Below are positions 41,310 to 49,199 of a stretch of 64,000 nt of DNA, piece after piece. The translations under genes and the position numbers were made by a program. A model generated the notes under the pieces. That model had not been told where the DNA came from. It did no database searches and saw only the letters and a program-made list of their open reading frames with translations. This DNA comes from Nocardioides sp. Soil805 (GTDB lineage: Bacteria > Actinomycetota > Actinomycetes > Propionibacteriales > Nocardioidaceae). The stretch's first letter is position 1; the number at the start of each line of letters is the position of its first letter. Location of the stretch: NCBI RefSeq assembly GCF_001429625.1, contig NZ_LMSU01000005.1:103783-167782 (forward strand). Reading direction: 5' to 3'.

Positions 41310-41980
41310 CCCTCGCGAAACCTCGCTCCCGCCCCCTCGGCCGGCTCCAGCAGGTAGCGGCACCACAGGTCCGCGAGGTGCTCGGCGTACGCCGTCGCCG
41401 TCCAGCCGCGGGAGCCCAGCAGCACGAAGTACTGCGGCGAGTTCGTGGCCCAGACGACGTCCGCCACGGCGTCGTCGTCCAGGTCGGGTCGCAGCTCCCC
41501 GGTGCCGCGGAGGTCGGCGGCGAAGAGGCGCATGTTGGCGGCCCGGCGCTGGGCGATCGCGTCGCGCACCCGTGCACACCCCGGGTCGGTGACCGCGGCC
41601 TGGGCCAGCGCCTCGAGGAGCGGCACGACGGTGGGCATCAGCCGCCCGAGCGCGGCGGCGTACACCTCGATCTTGTCGCGGGCGGTCTCGGCCGCGCGGA
41701 TCGCGACGACGTAGTCGCGCTGCTCTGCCCGCACCGGTTCGTCGCTCGAGCCCAGGGCCATGTCGACGACCGCGAGGAGCAGCTCGGGCTTGCGCCCCAC
41801 CGCCGTGTAGACGGTGTCGACGCTGACCCCGGCACGGGCCGCGACGTCGGCGACCGACGTGCGCTCGTAGCCGCCGTCCGCGAACAGGTCCCGGGCGGCG
41901 GCCAGCACTGCCCGCCGGGTCGCGGCGGCCCGCTCGGCACGCACGTCCGAGCGGTAACGCCTCTTGACCGGGTCCACCAC
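41306..41980 (-). CDS. TetR-family transcriptional regulator
   Basis: A 224-residue regulator. The helix-turn-helix (TSVADVAARAGVSVDTVYTAV, about residues 34-55) is followed by a helical ligand domain. GTG 41980 (or 41977) is used because TACGGT lies 7 bases upstream. It diverges from a cupin gene, with ACCAATATTGGT between them, and its 3' end touches the 20-bp palindrome of the mutase gene on the same strand. It may regulate the cupin, itself and possibly the mutase. The two palindromes differ, so it probably does not bind both. Confidence 0.92.
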   Translation of the reverse strand: MVDPVKRRYRSDVRAERAAATRRAVLAAARDLFADGGYERTSVADVAARAGVSVDTVYTAVGRKPELLLAVVDMALGSSDEPVRAEQRDYVVAIRAAETARDKIEVYAAALGRLMPTVVPLLEALAQAAVTDPGCARVRDAIAQRRAANMRLFAADLRGTGELRPDLDDDAVADVVWATNSPQYFVLLGSRGWTATAYAEHLADLWCRYLLEPAEGAGARFREG

Positions 41981-41987
41981 GCGGCCT

Positions 41988-42027
41988 ACCGTACCAATAT
42001 TGGTCCGAACCCGATTCCGACCAATAT
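41988..42027. promoter_or_regulatory. TetR operator candidates between tetR-like and cupin genes
   Basis: A 12-bp perfect palindrome ACCAATATTGGT (41993-42004) abuts the TACGGT -10 of the TetR gene (41988-41993), and its half ACCAATAT recurs at 42020-42027. On the plus strand TTGGTC (42000-42005) and CAATAT (42022-42027) are spaced 16 bases, a possible cupin promoter. Both sites would be blocked by a bound repressor. Confidence 0.6.
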
Positions 42028-42047
42028 GTGCGGCCCGAGGAGCAGCC

Positions 42048-42554
42048 ATGAGCGAGTCCGTCACCGCGACCGGAGTGGTCGTCCGCGAGCCGGGCGAGGG
42101 CCCGGCCACCTGGGCCGTGGGGTCGCTGTTCGAGCACCTCGTCGGCCCCGAGCACACCGAGGGCCTGCTGGGCGTCTCGCTCGTCACCCAGCCGCCGGGG
42201 ATCGCCACGCCCCTGCACCAGCACACCCACGAGGCCGAGGCGTTCTTCGTGCTCTCCGGCCGGGTGAGCTACCGCGGCGGCGACCAGACCTGGGAGCTGT
42301 ACGACGGGTGCTTCGTGTGGCTGCCCCGCGGCGTCCCGCACGCCTTCCGCATCCGTGGTGACCGGCCGGCCCGCCTGCTCGCCCTCACCGCACCCGGCGG
42401 CCTGATGGGGCTCTACGACGAGGTCGGCATCCCGGCCACCGCGCACCGGCTCCCCGGCGACGACGGACAGCCGCCCGAGGTCGAGATCCCGCGCTGGGCC
42501 GCGGTCGGCCCGCGCTACGGCCTCGAGGTGCTCGGCCCGCCGATCCCCGAGTGA
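42048..42554 (+). CDS. Cupin-domain protein
   Basis: A 168-residue single-cupin protein with the metal-site motif PLHQHTHEAEAFFVLSG and the second motif LPRGVPHAFRIRG. It resembles quercetin-dioxygenase-like cupins, but those with this layout act on many substrates; function is not assigned. ATG 42048 has a GAGGAG site. It diverges from the TetR gene, whose product probably represses it. Confidence 0.85.
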   Translation: MSESVTATGVVVREPGEGPATWAVGSLFEHLVGPEHTEGLLGVSLVTQPPGIATPLHQHTHEAEAFFVLSGRVSYRGGDQTWELYDGCFVWLPRGVPHAFRIRGDRPARLLALTAPGGLMGLYDEVGIPATAHRLPGDDGQPPEVEIPRWAAVGPRYGLEVLGPPIPE

Positions 42555-42558
42555 GGGC

Positions 42559-43050
42559 CTAGAAGTCCCCCGCCTCGCGGCGCACCGGGCGCAGCAGCTC
42601 GGACAGCTGCGAGAGCGCGTCGTCGTCGAGCGCCCCGAGCCCGAAGTCCGCCGACGTCAGGTCGGCGGTGGCCCGCTCCACGACGGCGCGACCCTCGTCG
42701 GTGATCTCCGCCAGCACGGCGCGCCCGTCGGACGGCGAGGCACGGCGTACGACGAACCCGGACGCCTCCAGGCGTCGCACGATCGAGGTCACCGAGGTCG
42801 GGTGCACCTGGAGCCGCTCCCCGATCTTGCCCAGCGGCAGCGAGCCGCGGGACGAGAAGGTCAGCAGCACCAGCGCCTCGTAGCGGGCGAAGGTGAGCCC
42901 GTGCGGCTTGAGCAGGGCGTCCAGCCGGCCGATCACCAGCTGCTGCACCCGCATCAGCGAGGTGACGGCGTGCATCGCCGGCACGCCGTCCCATCGCTTG
43001 CCCCACTGGCGCGCCGCCTCGTCGATGAAGTCGAGGGGCCGGCCGGACAT
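42559..43050 (-). CDS. MarR-family transcriptional regulator
   Basis: A 163-residue winged-helix regulator (LTFARYEALVLLTFSSRG, HPTSVTSIVRRLEASGFVVRR, DGRAVLAEITDEG), with the MarR dimer helices at both ends. ATG 43050 has TAGCCT seven bases upstream, which overlaps the MMPL stop, so it is likely leaderless with its own promoter. It follows the MMPL gene on the same strand and could influence it or other drug-response genes. Confidence 0.92.
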   Translation of the reverse strand: MSGRPLDFIDEAARQWGKRWDGVPAMHAVTSLMRVQQLVIGRLDALLKPHGLTFARYEALVLLTFSSRGSLPLGKIGERLQVHPTSVTSIVRRLEASGFVVRRASPSDGRAVLAEITDEGRAVVERATADLTSADFGLGALDDDALSQLSELLRPVRREAGDF

Positions 43051-43060
43051 GGTGAGCAGG

Positions 43061-45607
43061 CTAGACGAGGGCGTCCTGCTCGACGTCATGGCGCTCGTCG
43101 TCCTGGACACGGCGCGGCGCCCGCTGCTTGTCGACCAGCGCCGACCCCTCCACGTCGAGGTGCGGGAGGATCCGGTCCAGCCAGACCGGCATCCACCAGA
43201 CCTTGTCCCCCAGCATCGACATCACGGCCGGGGTGAGCGTCATCCGGATGAGGAAGGCGTCGAGCAGGACGCCGACCGCGAGGCCGAGGCCGATCGGGCG
43301 GGCCATCGTCATGTGCGACCACACGAAGCCGGCGAAGACCGACACCATGATCAGGGCCGCGGCCGCGACCACCCGGGCACCGGAGGCGAAGCCGGTGTGG
43401 ACCGCGCGGCGGGCGTCCTGCCCGTGCACGTAGGACTCGCGCATCCCCGACACCAGGAACATCTGGTAGTCCATGGCCAGGCCGAACAGGATGCCGATGA
43501 GCAGCGTCGGCATGAAGCTCAGCACCGCGCCCGGGTTGTGCACGTCGAAGACGCCGCCGAGCCAGCCCCACTGGTAGACCGCCACGATCACGCCGAAGCT
43601 CGCCACCACCGAGAGCAGGAAGCCCGCGGTCGCGATGATCGGCACGAGCACCGAGCGGAACACGATGGTGAGCAGCAGCAGGGACAGGCCGATCACCAGC
43701 ACGAGGTAGAGCGGCAGCGCGTCGGCGAGCTTCTGGGAGACCTCGATGTTGGCGACCGTGGCCCCGGTGACCCCGACGTCGACGCCGTCGGCGGCCAGCT
43801 CGTCGGTCACCGGTCCGCGCAGCTCGTCGACGAGAGCGACGGTGCTGGCGGCGGACGGCCCCTCGGTGGGGACGACCTGGAACGCGAGGGTACGACGGTC
43901 CTCGCTGACCCCGATCGGGAGCACGTCGCTGACGCCCTCCACGTCGGCGAGCGCGGAGCCGATCCGCGCCTGGGTGGCCACGACGTCGCCGTCTGCGACC
44001 GGCTGCTCGACGTCGGCGGACACGATCACGGGCCCGTTCGCCCCGGGGCCGAAGGCATCGGCGACCCGGTCGTAGGCCTGGTAGGCCGTGGAGTCCACCG
44101 GCTCCGAGCCGCCGTCGGGCAGGCCGAGCCGCAGCGAGAGCGCCGGGATCGCCAGGACGCCCATCAGCAGGACCACCGCGACCACGGCTGCGGGGGCGCG
44201 TCGCGTCACGACGCCGACCCACGTCTCGGGCCAGCCGTCCTTGCGTGGCTTGTCCTGCGTCGTACGACGCGGGATCGCGCGCCGGCCGGCGAGCGAGAGC
44301 AGCGCCGGGGTCAGGGTCATCGCGACGAGCACGGTGACCAGCACGGTGGCCGCGGCGAGCACGCCCATCTGCACCAGCACCGGGATGCCCGAGACGAGCA
44401 GGGCCGCGAGCGCGATGACCACTGTGGCGCCGGCGACCACGACCGCGGTGCCGGCGGTGCCGGTCGCCAGGCCGATGCTGTGGCGGACGTCCTCGCGGTC
44501 GACCTCGTGACCCGCGTGGGCGAGGTCGGCGAGCTGGCGGCGGTGTCGGTTGACGATGAACAGCGCGTAGTCGATGCCGACCGCGAGCCCGAGCATCGCC
44601 CCGAGCACGGGCGCCATCTGCTGGAGGTCCAGCCAGTGGGTGAGCGCGAGGGCACCGAGGAGGCTGACGCCGACGCCGGTGAACGCAACGGCGAGCGGCA
44701 TCCCGGCCATCACCAGCGAGCCGAGCATCACCAGCAGGACGACGGTGGCGACGCCGATGCCGATGGCCTCGCCGATGCCCCCGACCTCGGTGGAGAACAC
44801 CAGCTCCTGGCCGTAGTCGACCTCGACGCCCGCGTCCGCCAGCTGCTCGCCGGCCTCCGGCACGAGGGCGAGGTCGTCGGGCGAGATCTCCTGCATGCTG
44901 GCGTCGAAGCGGATCTGGACCAGCGCGGTGGTGCCGTCCTCGCTCACGAGGCGTACGCCGTCGCCGAGACCGCGCAGGGTGGCCCCGTGGGTGTACTGCT
45001 GCTCGCCGTCCTCGAGCCGCTCGCGGGCGTCGGCCAGGCGCTCCTCGCCGTCGGCCAGCGTGGACTCCAGCTCGGCCTGGCCGTCGATGCGTGCGGGCAG
45101 GGTCGGGTCGTCGGGGTCGGTGCGCTGGAGGCGGGCGATGTCGCGCTCCCCCTCGCCGATGAGCCAGCGCAGCTGCTGGAGCTGGCGCGCGCCCTTGTCG
45201 TACTCACGGCGTCCGTCGAGGAGCTGCTGGCGGCCCTCGCGCAGGTCGGCACCGCTCTTGTCGAGCTCGGCCTGGGTGGCGAAGGGGTCCACCGTCCCGG
45301 TGACGTGCGGGAGCTTCTCCCAGTCGGCCATCGTCGCGTCGATCGCGTCGCGCTGGGCGGCGGTGAAGCCGTCCTCCGAGTGCAGGACGACGGTGCCTGA
45401 GCCCCCGGCGACCTCGGGGATCTGCTCGCCCAGGTCGTCGAGCACCTGCGCGAACTCGCTGTCGGGGAGCTCGAACTCGTTGGTGAGGGGCCGCTGCAGC
45501 GACAGCATCGCGCCCACCCCGGCGCCGAGCACGAGGACCCAGGCGAGGACGAAGGCGAGGGGCTTGCGGGCCGCGGCGCTGCCGAGGCGGTAGAGGAGGG
45601 AGGCCAT
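43061..45607 (-). CDS. MMPL/RND-family membrane transporter
   Basis: An 848-residue exporter with two MMPL repeats. Each has a helix, a large extracytoplasmic loop (about 45-190 and 440-580) and a six-helix bundle. Proton-relay-type motifs are GIDYALFIVNRHRR (about residue 355) and LAMDYQMFLVSGMRE (about 718). The first loop contains a heptad-rich helical region (RREYDKGARQLQQL). MMPL proteins export lipids, lipopeptides or drugs. ATG 45607 is 1 base after the TetR stop, so TetR-MMPL is an operon under TetR self-control. Confidence 0.93.
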   Translation of the reverse strand: MASLLYRLGSAAARKPLAFVLAWVLVLGAGVGAMLSLQRPLTNEFELPDSEFAQVLDDLGEQIPEVAGGSGTVVLHSEDGFTAAQRDAIDATMADWEKLPHVTGTVDPFATQAELDKSGADLREGRQQLLDGRREYDKGARQLQQLRWLIGEGERDIARLQRTDPDDPTLPARIDGQAELESTLADGEERLADARERLEDGEQQYTHGATLRGLGDGVRLVSEDGTTALVQIRFDASMQEISPDDLALVPEAGEQLADAGVEVDYGQELVFSTEVGGIGEAIGIGVATVVLLVMLGSLVMAGMPLAVAFTGVGVSLLGALALTHWLDLQQMAPVLGAMLGLAVGIDYALFIVNRHRRQLADLAHAGHEVDREDVRHSIGLATGTAGTAVVVAGATVVIALAALLVSGIPVLVQMGVLAAATVLVTVLVAMTLTPALLSLAGRRAIPRRTTQDKPRKDGWPETWVGVVTRRAPAAVVAVVLLMGVLAIPALSLRLGLPDGGSEPVDSTAYQAYDRVADAFGPGANGPVIVSADVEQPVADGDVVATQARIGSALADVEGVSDVLPIGVSEDRRTLAFQVVPTEGPSAASTVALVDELRGPVTDELAADGVDVGVTGATVANIEVSQKLADALPLYLVLVIGLSLLLLTIVFRSVLVPIIATAGFLLSVVASFGVIVAVYQWGWLGGVFDVHNPGAVLSFMPTLLIGILFGLAMDYQMFLVSGMRESYVHGQDARRAVHTGFASGARVVAAAALIMVSVFAGFVWSHMTMARPIGLGLAVGVLLDAFLIRMTLTPAVMSMLGDKVWWMPVWLDRILPHLDVEGSALVDKQRAPRRVQDDERHDVEQDALV

Positions 45608-45608
45608 G

Positions 45609-46268
45609 TCAGTTCTCCAGCGGGGAGGTCGAGGTCGAGGCACCGGACTCGTCGAAGCCCGTGAAGAGCAGGTCGAACGCCTGCCTGAGGGCGTCGTGGT
45701 AGCGACGCGTGACGGCGGGGTCGTCGGTCGGGGCGTCGGGCGACTCGGCGACCACCAGCCGGGTCAGCCGGTCGAGGATCGCACCGGTCGCGGCGGCCAG
45801 CGCGGCGACGTACACCGGATCGGCGTCGGGCCCGATCCGGTCGCGCAGGCCCGTCTCGAGCGCGTCGGTCTGGGAGTCGCTGAACTCGCGCAGGAAGCGC
45901 CGCGTGGCCGGCGAGGCCTCGGCCGCCCGCTCGAGCGCGAAGGCCTGGGCGAAGACGGGGTCGTCGAGCAGGCCGTCGAGCACGACGGTGATCGACTGCC
46001 GGAGCGGCTCGTCGGCGGGGCGGGCCACGAAGGCCGCCACGGTGTCGCGCGTGACCTCCTCGATGGAGGCGGTCAGCACATCCTCCACGCGGGGGAAGTA
46101 GTTGAACAGCGTCCGGCGCGACACCCCGGCCTCCGCGGCGATCCGGTCCGCGGTGAGGGCGTCGATGCCCTCCGCGGTCACGATCGCGATGGCGGCAGCA
46201 CTGAGCGCGTCGCGGGTGCGCTGCTTCTTCGCCGCGCGCAGCCCGCAGGTGGTCAGGTCGAGGCTCAT
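45609..46268 (-). CDS. TetR-family regulator of the MMPL exporter
   Basis: A 219-residue regulator with helix-turn-helix GIDALTADRIAAEAGVSRRT at about residues 36-57 and a TetR-C-like helical domain. ATG 46268 has TACAGT six bases upstream (leaderless type). Two palindromic operators overlap that promoter. It is co-transcribed with the MMPL gene and most likely represses the pair until an export substrate binds. Confidence 0.93.
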   Translation of the reverse strand: MSLDLTTCGLRAAKKQRTRDALSAAAIAIVTAEGIDALTADRIAAEAGVSRRTLFNYFPRVEDVLTASIEEVTRDTVAAFVARPADEPLRQSITVVLDGLLDDPVFAQAFALERAAEASPATRRFLREFSDSQTDALETGLRDRIGPDADPVYVAALAAATGAILDRLTRLVVAESPDAPTDDPAVTRRYHDALRQAFDLLFTGFDESGASTSTSPLEN

Positions 46269-46271
46269 ACC

Positions 46272-46303
46272 TGCACTGTAGGGCAAACTTGCACTACGGT
46301 GCA
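46272..46303. promoter_or_regulatory. Two tandem TetR operators before the tetR-mmpL operon
   Basis: TGCAC-TACG-GTGCA (46290-46303) is an exact inverted repeat; TGCAC-TGTA-GGGCA (46272-46285) is the same with one mismatch, starting 18 bases away. The second contains the -10 TACAGT (minus strand, 46280-46275). Confidence 0.65.
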
Positions 46304-46325
46304 CATTCAGTCCGGGTGAGGCTGC

Positions 46326-46691
46326 TCACCCCGGGCCGTCGTCCTCCTCCGCGTCCCCCAGCAGGTCGGCCGCGGCCTCCCGCCAGCGCAGCTCGAGCTC
46401 CGCGAGGTCGGCCCGGTGCACGTCGATCCGGCAGCCTCGGCCCGAGTGCTTGAGGGCGATGCCCTCCTCGTGCCAGTGCGGCACGGCCTCGTGGAGCAGG
46501 TCGGACGGGAACTCCCCCGCCGCGTTGGTGACCCGCCACCACGTCACACCGCCGCCGTGGCGGCTCAGCACCGAGCCGACCCGGCGGGGCCCGATACCGA
46601 CCACCCGGCCGAGGTCGCCGTAGGAGACCACCCTGCCCCGCGGGACCAGCTCCACGGCCCGCAGCACCAGCTCGTCGAGGCGCTCGTCCAT
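46326..46691 (-). CDS. Alkyltransferase-like (ATL) DNA-repair protein
   Basis: A 121-residue protein with the DNA-binding domain of O6-alkylguanine-DNA alkyltransferase (RVVSYGDLGRVVGI, RRVGSVLSRHG). The acceptor Cys of PCHR is replaced by Trp in VTWWRVTNAAGEF, the hallmark of ATL proteins, which bind alkylated guanine and flag it for nucleotide-excision repair rather than removing the group. It lies 13 bases after a PH-domain gene on the same strand. Confidence 0.88.
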   Translation of the reverse strand: MDERLDELVLRAVELVPRGRVVSYGDLGRVVGIGPRRVGSVLSRHGGGVTWWRVTNAAGEFPSDLLHEAVPHWHEEGIALKHSGRGCRIDVHRADLAELELRWREAAADLLGDAEEDDGPG

Positions 46692-46704
46692 CGGTCGGGT
46701 CGCG

Positions 46705-47220
46705 TCAGTTGGCCACGCGCGGACCGCGCAGGCCGGAGCGCTGGACCACCCGCTGGATGGACAGGTCGCGGTCGTCGGGTCGTCCGACGTACCGGATGTC
46801 GCGCAGGCCCTGCTCCTGGGCGGCGGACTCGAAGACGAAGTGGCCGAAGCCCAGGAGGCGGCCGTGCAGCGGCTTCTTGACCGTGATGTCGAGGATCCGG
46901 GACAGCGGCATGGTGGCCAGCTGCTGCGAGAGCACGCCGTGCACGCGGAAGACGCGCATGTTGGTGATCACGAACCGGTCCATGTGCTCGCCCAGCGCCT
47001 TCCAGGCGGCGTGGCCCCAGAGCCCGAAGGCCAGCGCGAAGGGGAACCACGCGAGGTCCATGTCGATGAAGGGCACCGCGACGAGCAGGCCCAGGCCGAG
47101 GAGCGCCTCCAGGGCGGGGAGGACGAAGACGACCCAGTGGTGGCGCACCTCGTCGACGATGACCTCCCCCTCCTCGCGCAGCAGGTGCCGGCGGATGCGG
47201 GGGTCGAAGAGCCCGCGCAC
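46705..47220 (-). CDS. Membrane protein with a bacterial PH domain
   Basis: A 171-residue protein. Two hydrophobic helices at about 27-47 and 56-74 are followed by a YdbS-type PH domain (ITNMRVFRVHGVLSQQLATM, then ILDITVKKPLHGRLLGFG). The N-terminus (RGLFDPRIRRHLL) is basic and cytoplasmic. The function of this family is not established; some members influence envelope stress. GTG 47220 is used. The small 56-residue gene follows on the opposite side of a 28-base gap. Confidence 0.87.
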   Translation of the reverse strand: MRGLFDPRIRRHLLREEGEVIVDEVRHHWVVFVLPALEALLGLGLLVAVPFIDMDLAWFPFALAFGLWGHAAWKALGEHMDRFVITNMRVFRVHGVLSQQLATMPLSRILDITVKKPLHGRLLGFGHFVFESAAQEQGLRDIRYVGRPDDRDLSIQRVVQRSGLRGPRVAN

Positions 47221-47248
47221 CGCCGTCAGCCCCGTGCCGGGTGGGGCG

Positions 47249-47419
47249 TCACGTCAGGGCGCCCACGAAGTCGATGACGGCCGTGAAGAGCTGCTGGGCC
47301 AGCTCCGCCGTCTTGCCCACGCCGGCGGTCGCGGCGTCGGCGAGGCCGTTGGGGTCGGTGAACATCCAGAAGCCGAGAAACACGACCACCAGGGCGAGGA
47401 TCGCCTTCTTGGCGCTCAT
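47249..47419 (-). CDS. 56-residue single-pass membrane peptide
   Basis: A short gene: ATG 47417-47419 to TGA 47249-47251, encoding MSAKKAILALVVVFLGFWMF and a 36-residue tail (TDPNGLADAATAGVG, ending FVGALT). A GAGGAG-like site stands before the ATG. Residues 5-20 make one membrane helix; the rest looks like an amphipathic helix. It lies 28 bases upstream of the PH-domain gene on the same strand, so they are probably co-transcribed. No family is recognised. Confidence 0.68.
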   Translation of the reverse strand: MSAKKAILALVVVFLGFWMFTDPNGLADAATAGVGKTAELAQQLFTAVIDFVGALT

Positions 47420-47501
47420 CGGGGAACTCCTCGTGCGGACGGGCAGGGGACCGGACTTTCCTACCAGTCCCCGCGGCCGTCGCGACGGAGGCGCGCAGGC
47501 G

Positions 47502-49145
47502 TCAGGACTCGCAGGTCGTCAGCGTGCCCGCCTGCAGTGCCGGCCCCGACCTCACCTGGCGACCACGGCCGAGGGCGAAGCCGCGCTGCCAGTCCGACAC
47601 GACGCCGGTCTGGTTGTGCTCGCTCGTCTGGTCGCCGACCATGCTGAAGCGCAGGGTCATCGGTACGCCGGACACGGCCGCCCGGTCCTTGACGGTGCCG
47701 ATCGGCTTGCCGTCCCAGAACCAGGTGATGTGGTCCGGGGCCACCTCGACGGCCACGGCCGGCGACGTGTGGACCAGGCTCGGGACCGTGCGCGTCCTCG
47801 TCCACTGGCGGGTGTCGGCCTTCACCCCGAAGCTCATCGCCGAGCTGTGGGCGGCGACCTGCGCCAGCGTGATGTTGCGCCGCCCGCAGGCGTAGTCCTC
47901 GGCCCGCTCGGGCACCAGCTCGACCAGCACCGCGAAGTCCCGGGCCGTCGCCTCCGCGGTCTTCAGCCGCAGCCGCGCCTCCCACCGCCCGTAGGCCTGG
48001 GCTGCGCCCACCAGCGTCGCACGGGTCGTGCCGAAGTCACCGGGGCCGCCCGCGTTGCTGCGCTGGCTGTCGAGGTAGAGGCCGCCGTTCTGGCGGCTGA
48101 CCCGGCCGGCGCCGTCGGCGTAGTCCTGCCACCACCCGGTGCGCACCGAGCCCACGTCGGGCGGGCTCGTCAACGACTGGCCGGCCTCCCAGGTGTAGTC
48201 CCACAACGTCGGGTACCACCCGTAGCGGCTGCTCGCGGTGGCGCTGGCCGCACCGGCGCCGCGGCGCTGCGTGCCCGTGGGGGCCACGGTCCGGGCGACG
48301 GGCGGGACGACGGGACGCCCGGCCGTGGCCGCGGGCAGCACCTCACCGGCGTCGAGCACGGTGACGTACGCCGGGAAGGTCTGCATCCAGCCGATCCGGT
48401 GGCCGTCGGAGACGACGTCCTCCTGGCGCACCCGGTAGACCACGGTGCCGGCCGCGGACGTCACGCCCGGGAAGTAGCCCATCCCGTCCGCCAGCACCAG
48501 CGAGGTGCCCAGCGTCTCCCAGGTGTCGCCGTCCACGCGCCGCTGGAGGGTGAGGGTGCGCCCGGCGAAGACCGGCAGCCCGATGGTCTCCGGGCGGCGT
48601 ACGAGGCTGGGCGTGGTGTCCACCGACAGCGTGAACGGCACGCCGGCGACCGGCTGCCCAGGGACGCGCGCGTTGGTGGGGTCCGGCCCGGCGACCCACA
48701 TGGTGAGGTCCTGGCCCTTGGCCCGGAAGCTCACCGGCGGGGTCGCGGCGCCGCCCTTGGCGACCACGCGGTAGCGGATGCCGAGCATGGCCGGGGCCGG
48801 GAAGGAGAAGCTGAAGCTGCCGTCGGCAGCGGTGGAGCCGGAGAAGCCGCGGACCGCGAACCACTGGTCGCCCGGGCGGTTCATGTGCTGCTGGAGCGTG
48901 ATCCTCCGCGCGCCGCGCACGCCGAGGCTGCCGCTGAAGGTCAGTGCCTGACCGCCGACGTAGGCCGCCGGGGAGAAGGAGAGCGAACCGCCGCGCGCGC
49001 CGAGCCGGCTGTCGGCGTGACCGGCGACCGAGGGTGCCTCGTCCGGGGTCGCCAGGGCGGGTGCCGACGCCAGGGCCGACGTCAGGGCCAGGGTCAGGCC
49101 CAGGCCGACGAGGGCCGGGGCGAGCGCGGTGCGGAAGTGCCTCAT
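47502..49145 (-). CDS. Secreted Ig-like/laminarinase-fold (GH16-like) protein, probably non-catalytic
   Basis: A 547-residue exported protein. A signal peptide (about 1-32, ALAPALVGLGLTLALTSALA) is followed by two Ig-like regions: about 48-145 (FSPAAYVGGQALTFSGSLG) and about 150-270. The C-terminal half (about 320-547) has the concanavalin-like fold of GH16 (YGRWEARLRLK, ITWFWDGKPIGTVKD, MTLRFSMVGD). The GH16 catalytic ExDxxE is not found: DFAVLVELVPERAEDYACG and SAMSFGVKADTRQW fill that part. It is therefore probably a polysaccharide-binding rather than hydrolytic protein. Confidence 0.78.
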   Translation of the reverse strand: MRHFRTALAPALVGLGLTLALTSALASAPALATPDEAPSVAGHADSRLGARGGSLSFSPAAYVGGQALTFSGSLGVRGARRITLQQHMNRPGDQWFAVRGFSGSTAADGSFSFSFPAPAMLGIRYRVVAKGGAATPPVSFRAKGQDLTMWVAGPDPTNARVPGQPVAGVPFTLSVDTTPSLVRRPETIGLPVFAGRTLTLQRRVDGDTWETLGTSLVLADGMGYFPGVTSAAGTVVYRVRQEDVVSDGHRIGWMQTFPAYVTVLDAGEVLPAATAGRPVVPPVARTVAPTGTQRRGAGAASATASSRYGWYPTLWDYTWEAGQSLTSPPDVGSVRTGWWQDYADGAGRVSRQNGGLYLDSQRSNAGGPGDFGTTRATLVGAAQAYGRWEARLRLKTAEATARDFAVLVELVPERAEDYACGRRNITLAQVAAHSSAMSFGVKADTRQWTRTRTVPSLVHTSPAVAVEVAPDHITWFWDGKPIGTVKDRAAVSGVPMTLRFSMVGDQTSEHNQTGVVSDWQRGFALGRGRQVRSGPALQAGTLTTCES

Positions 49146-49199
49146 GTCCGCGAAGATAGGAGCGGACGGGTCCTCGCGTGACCGGAACGGCCAAACCCG

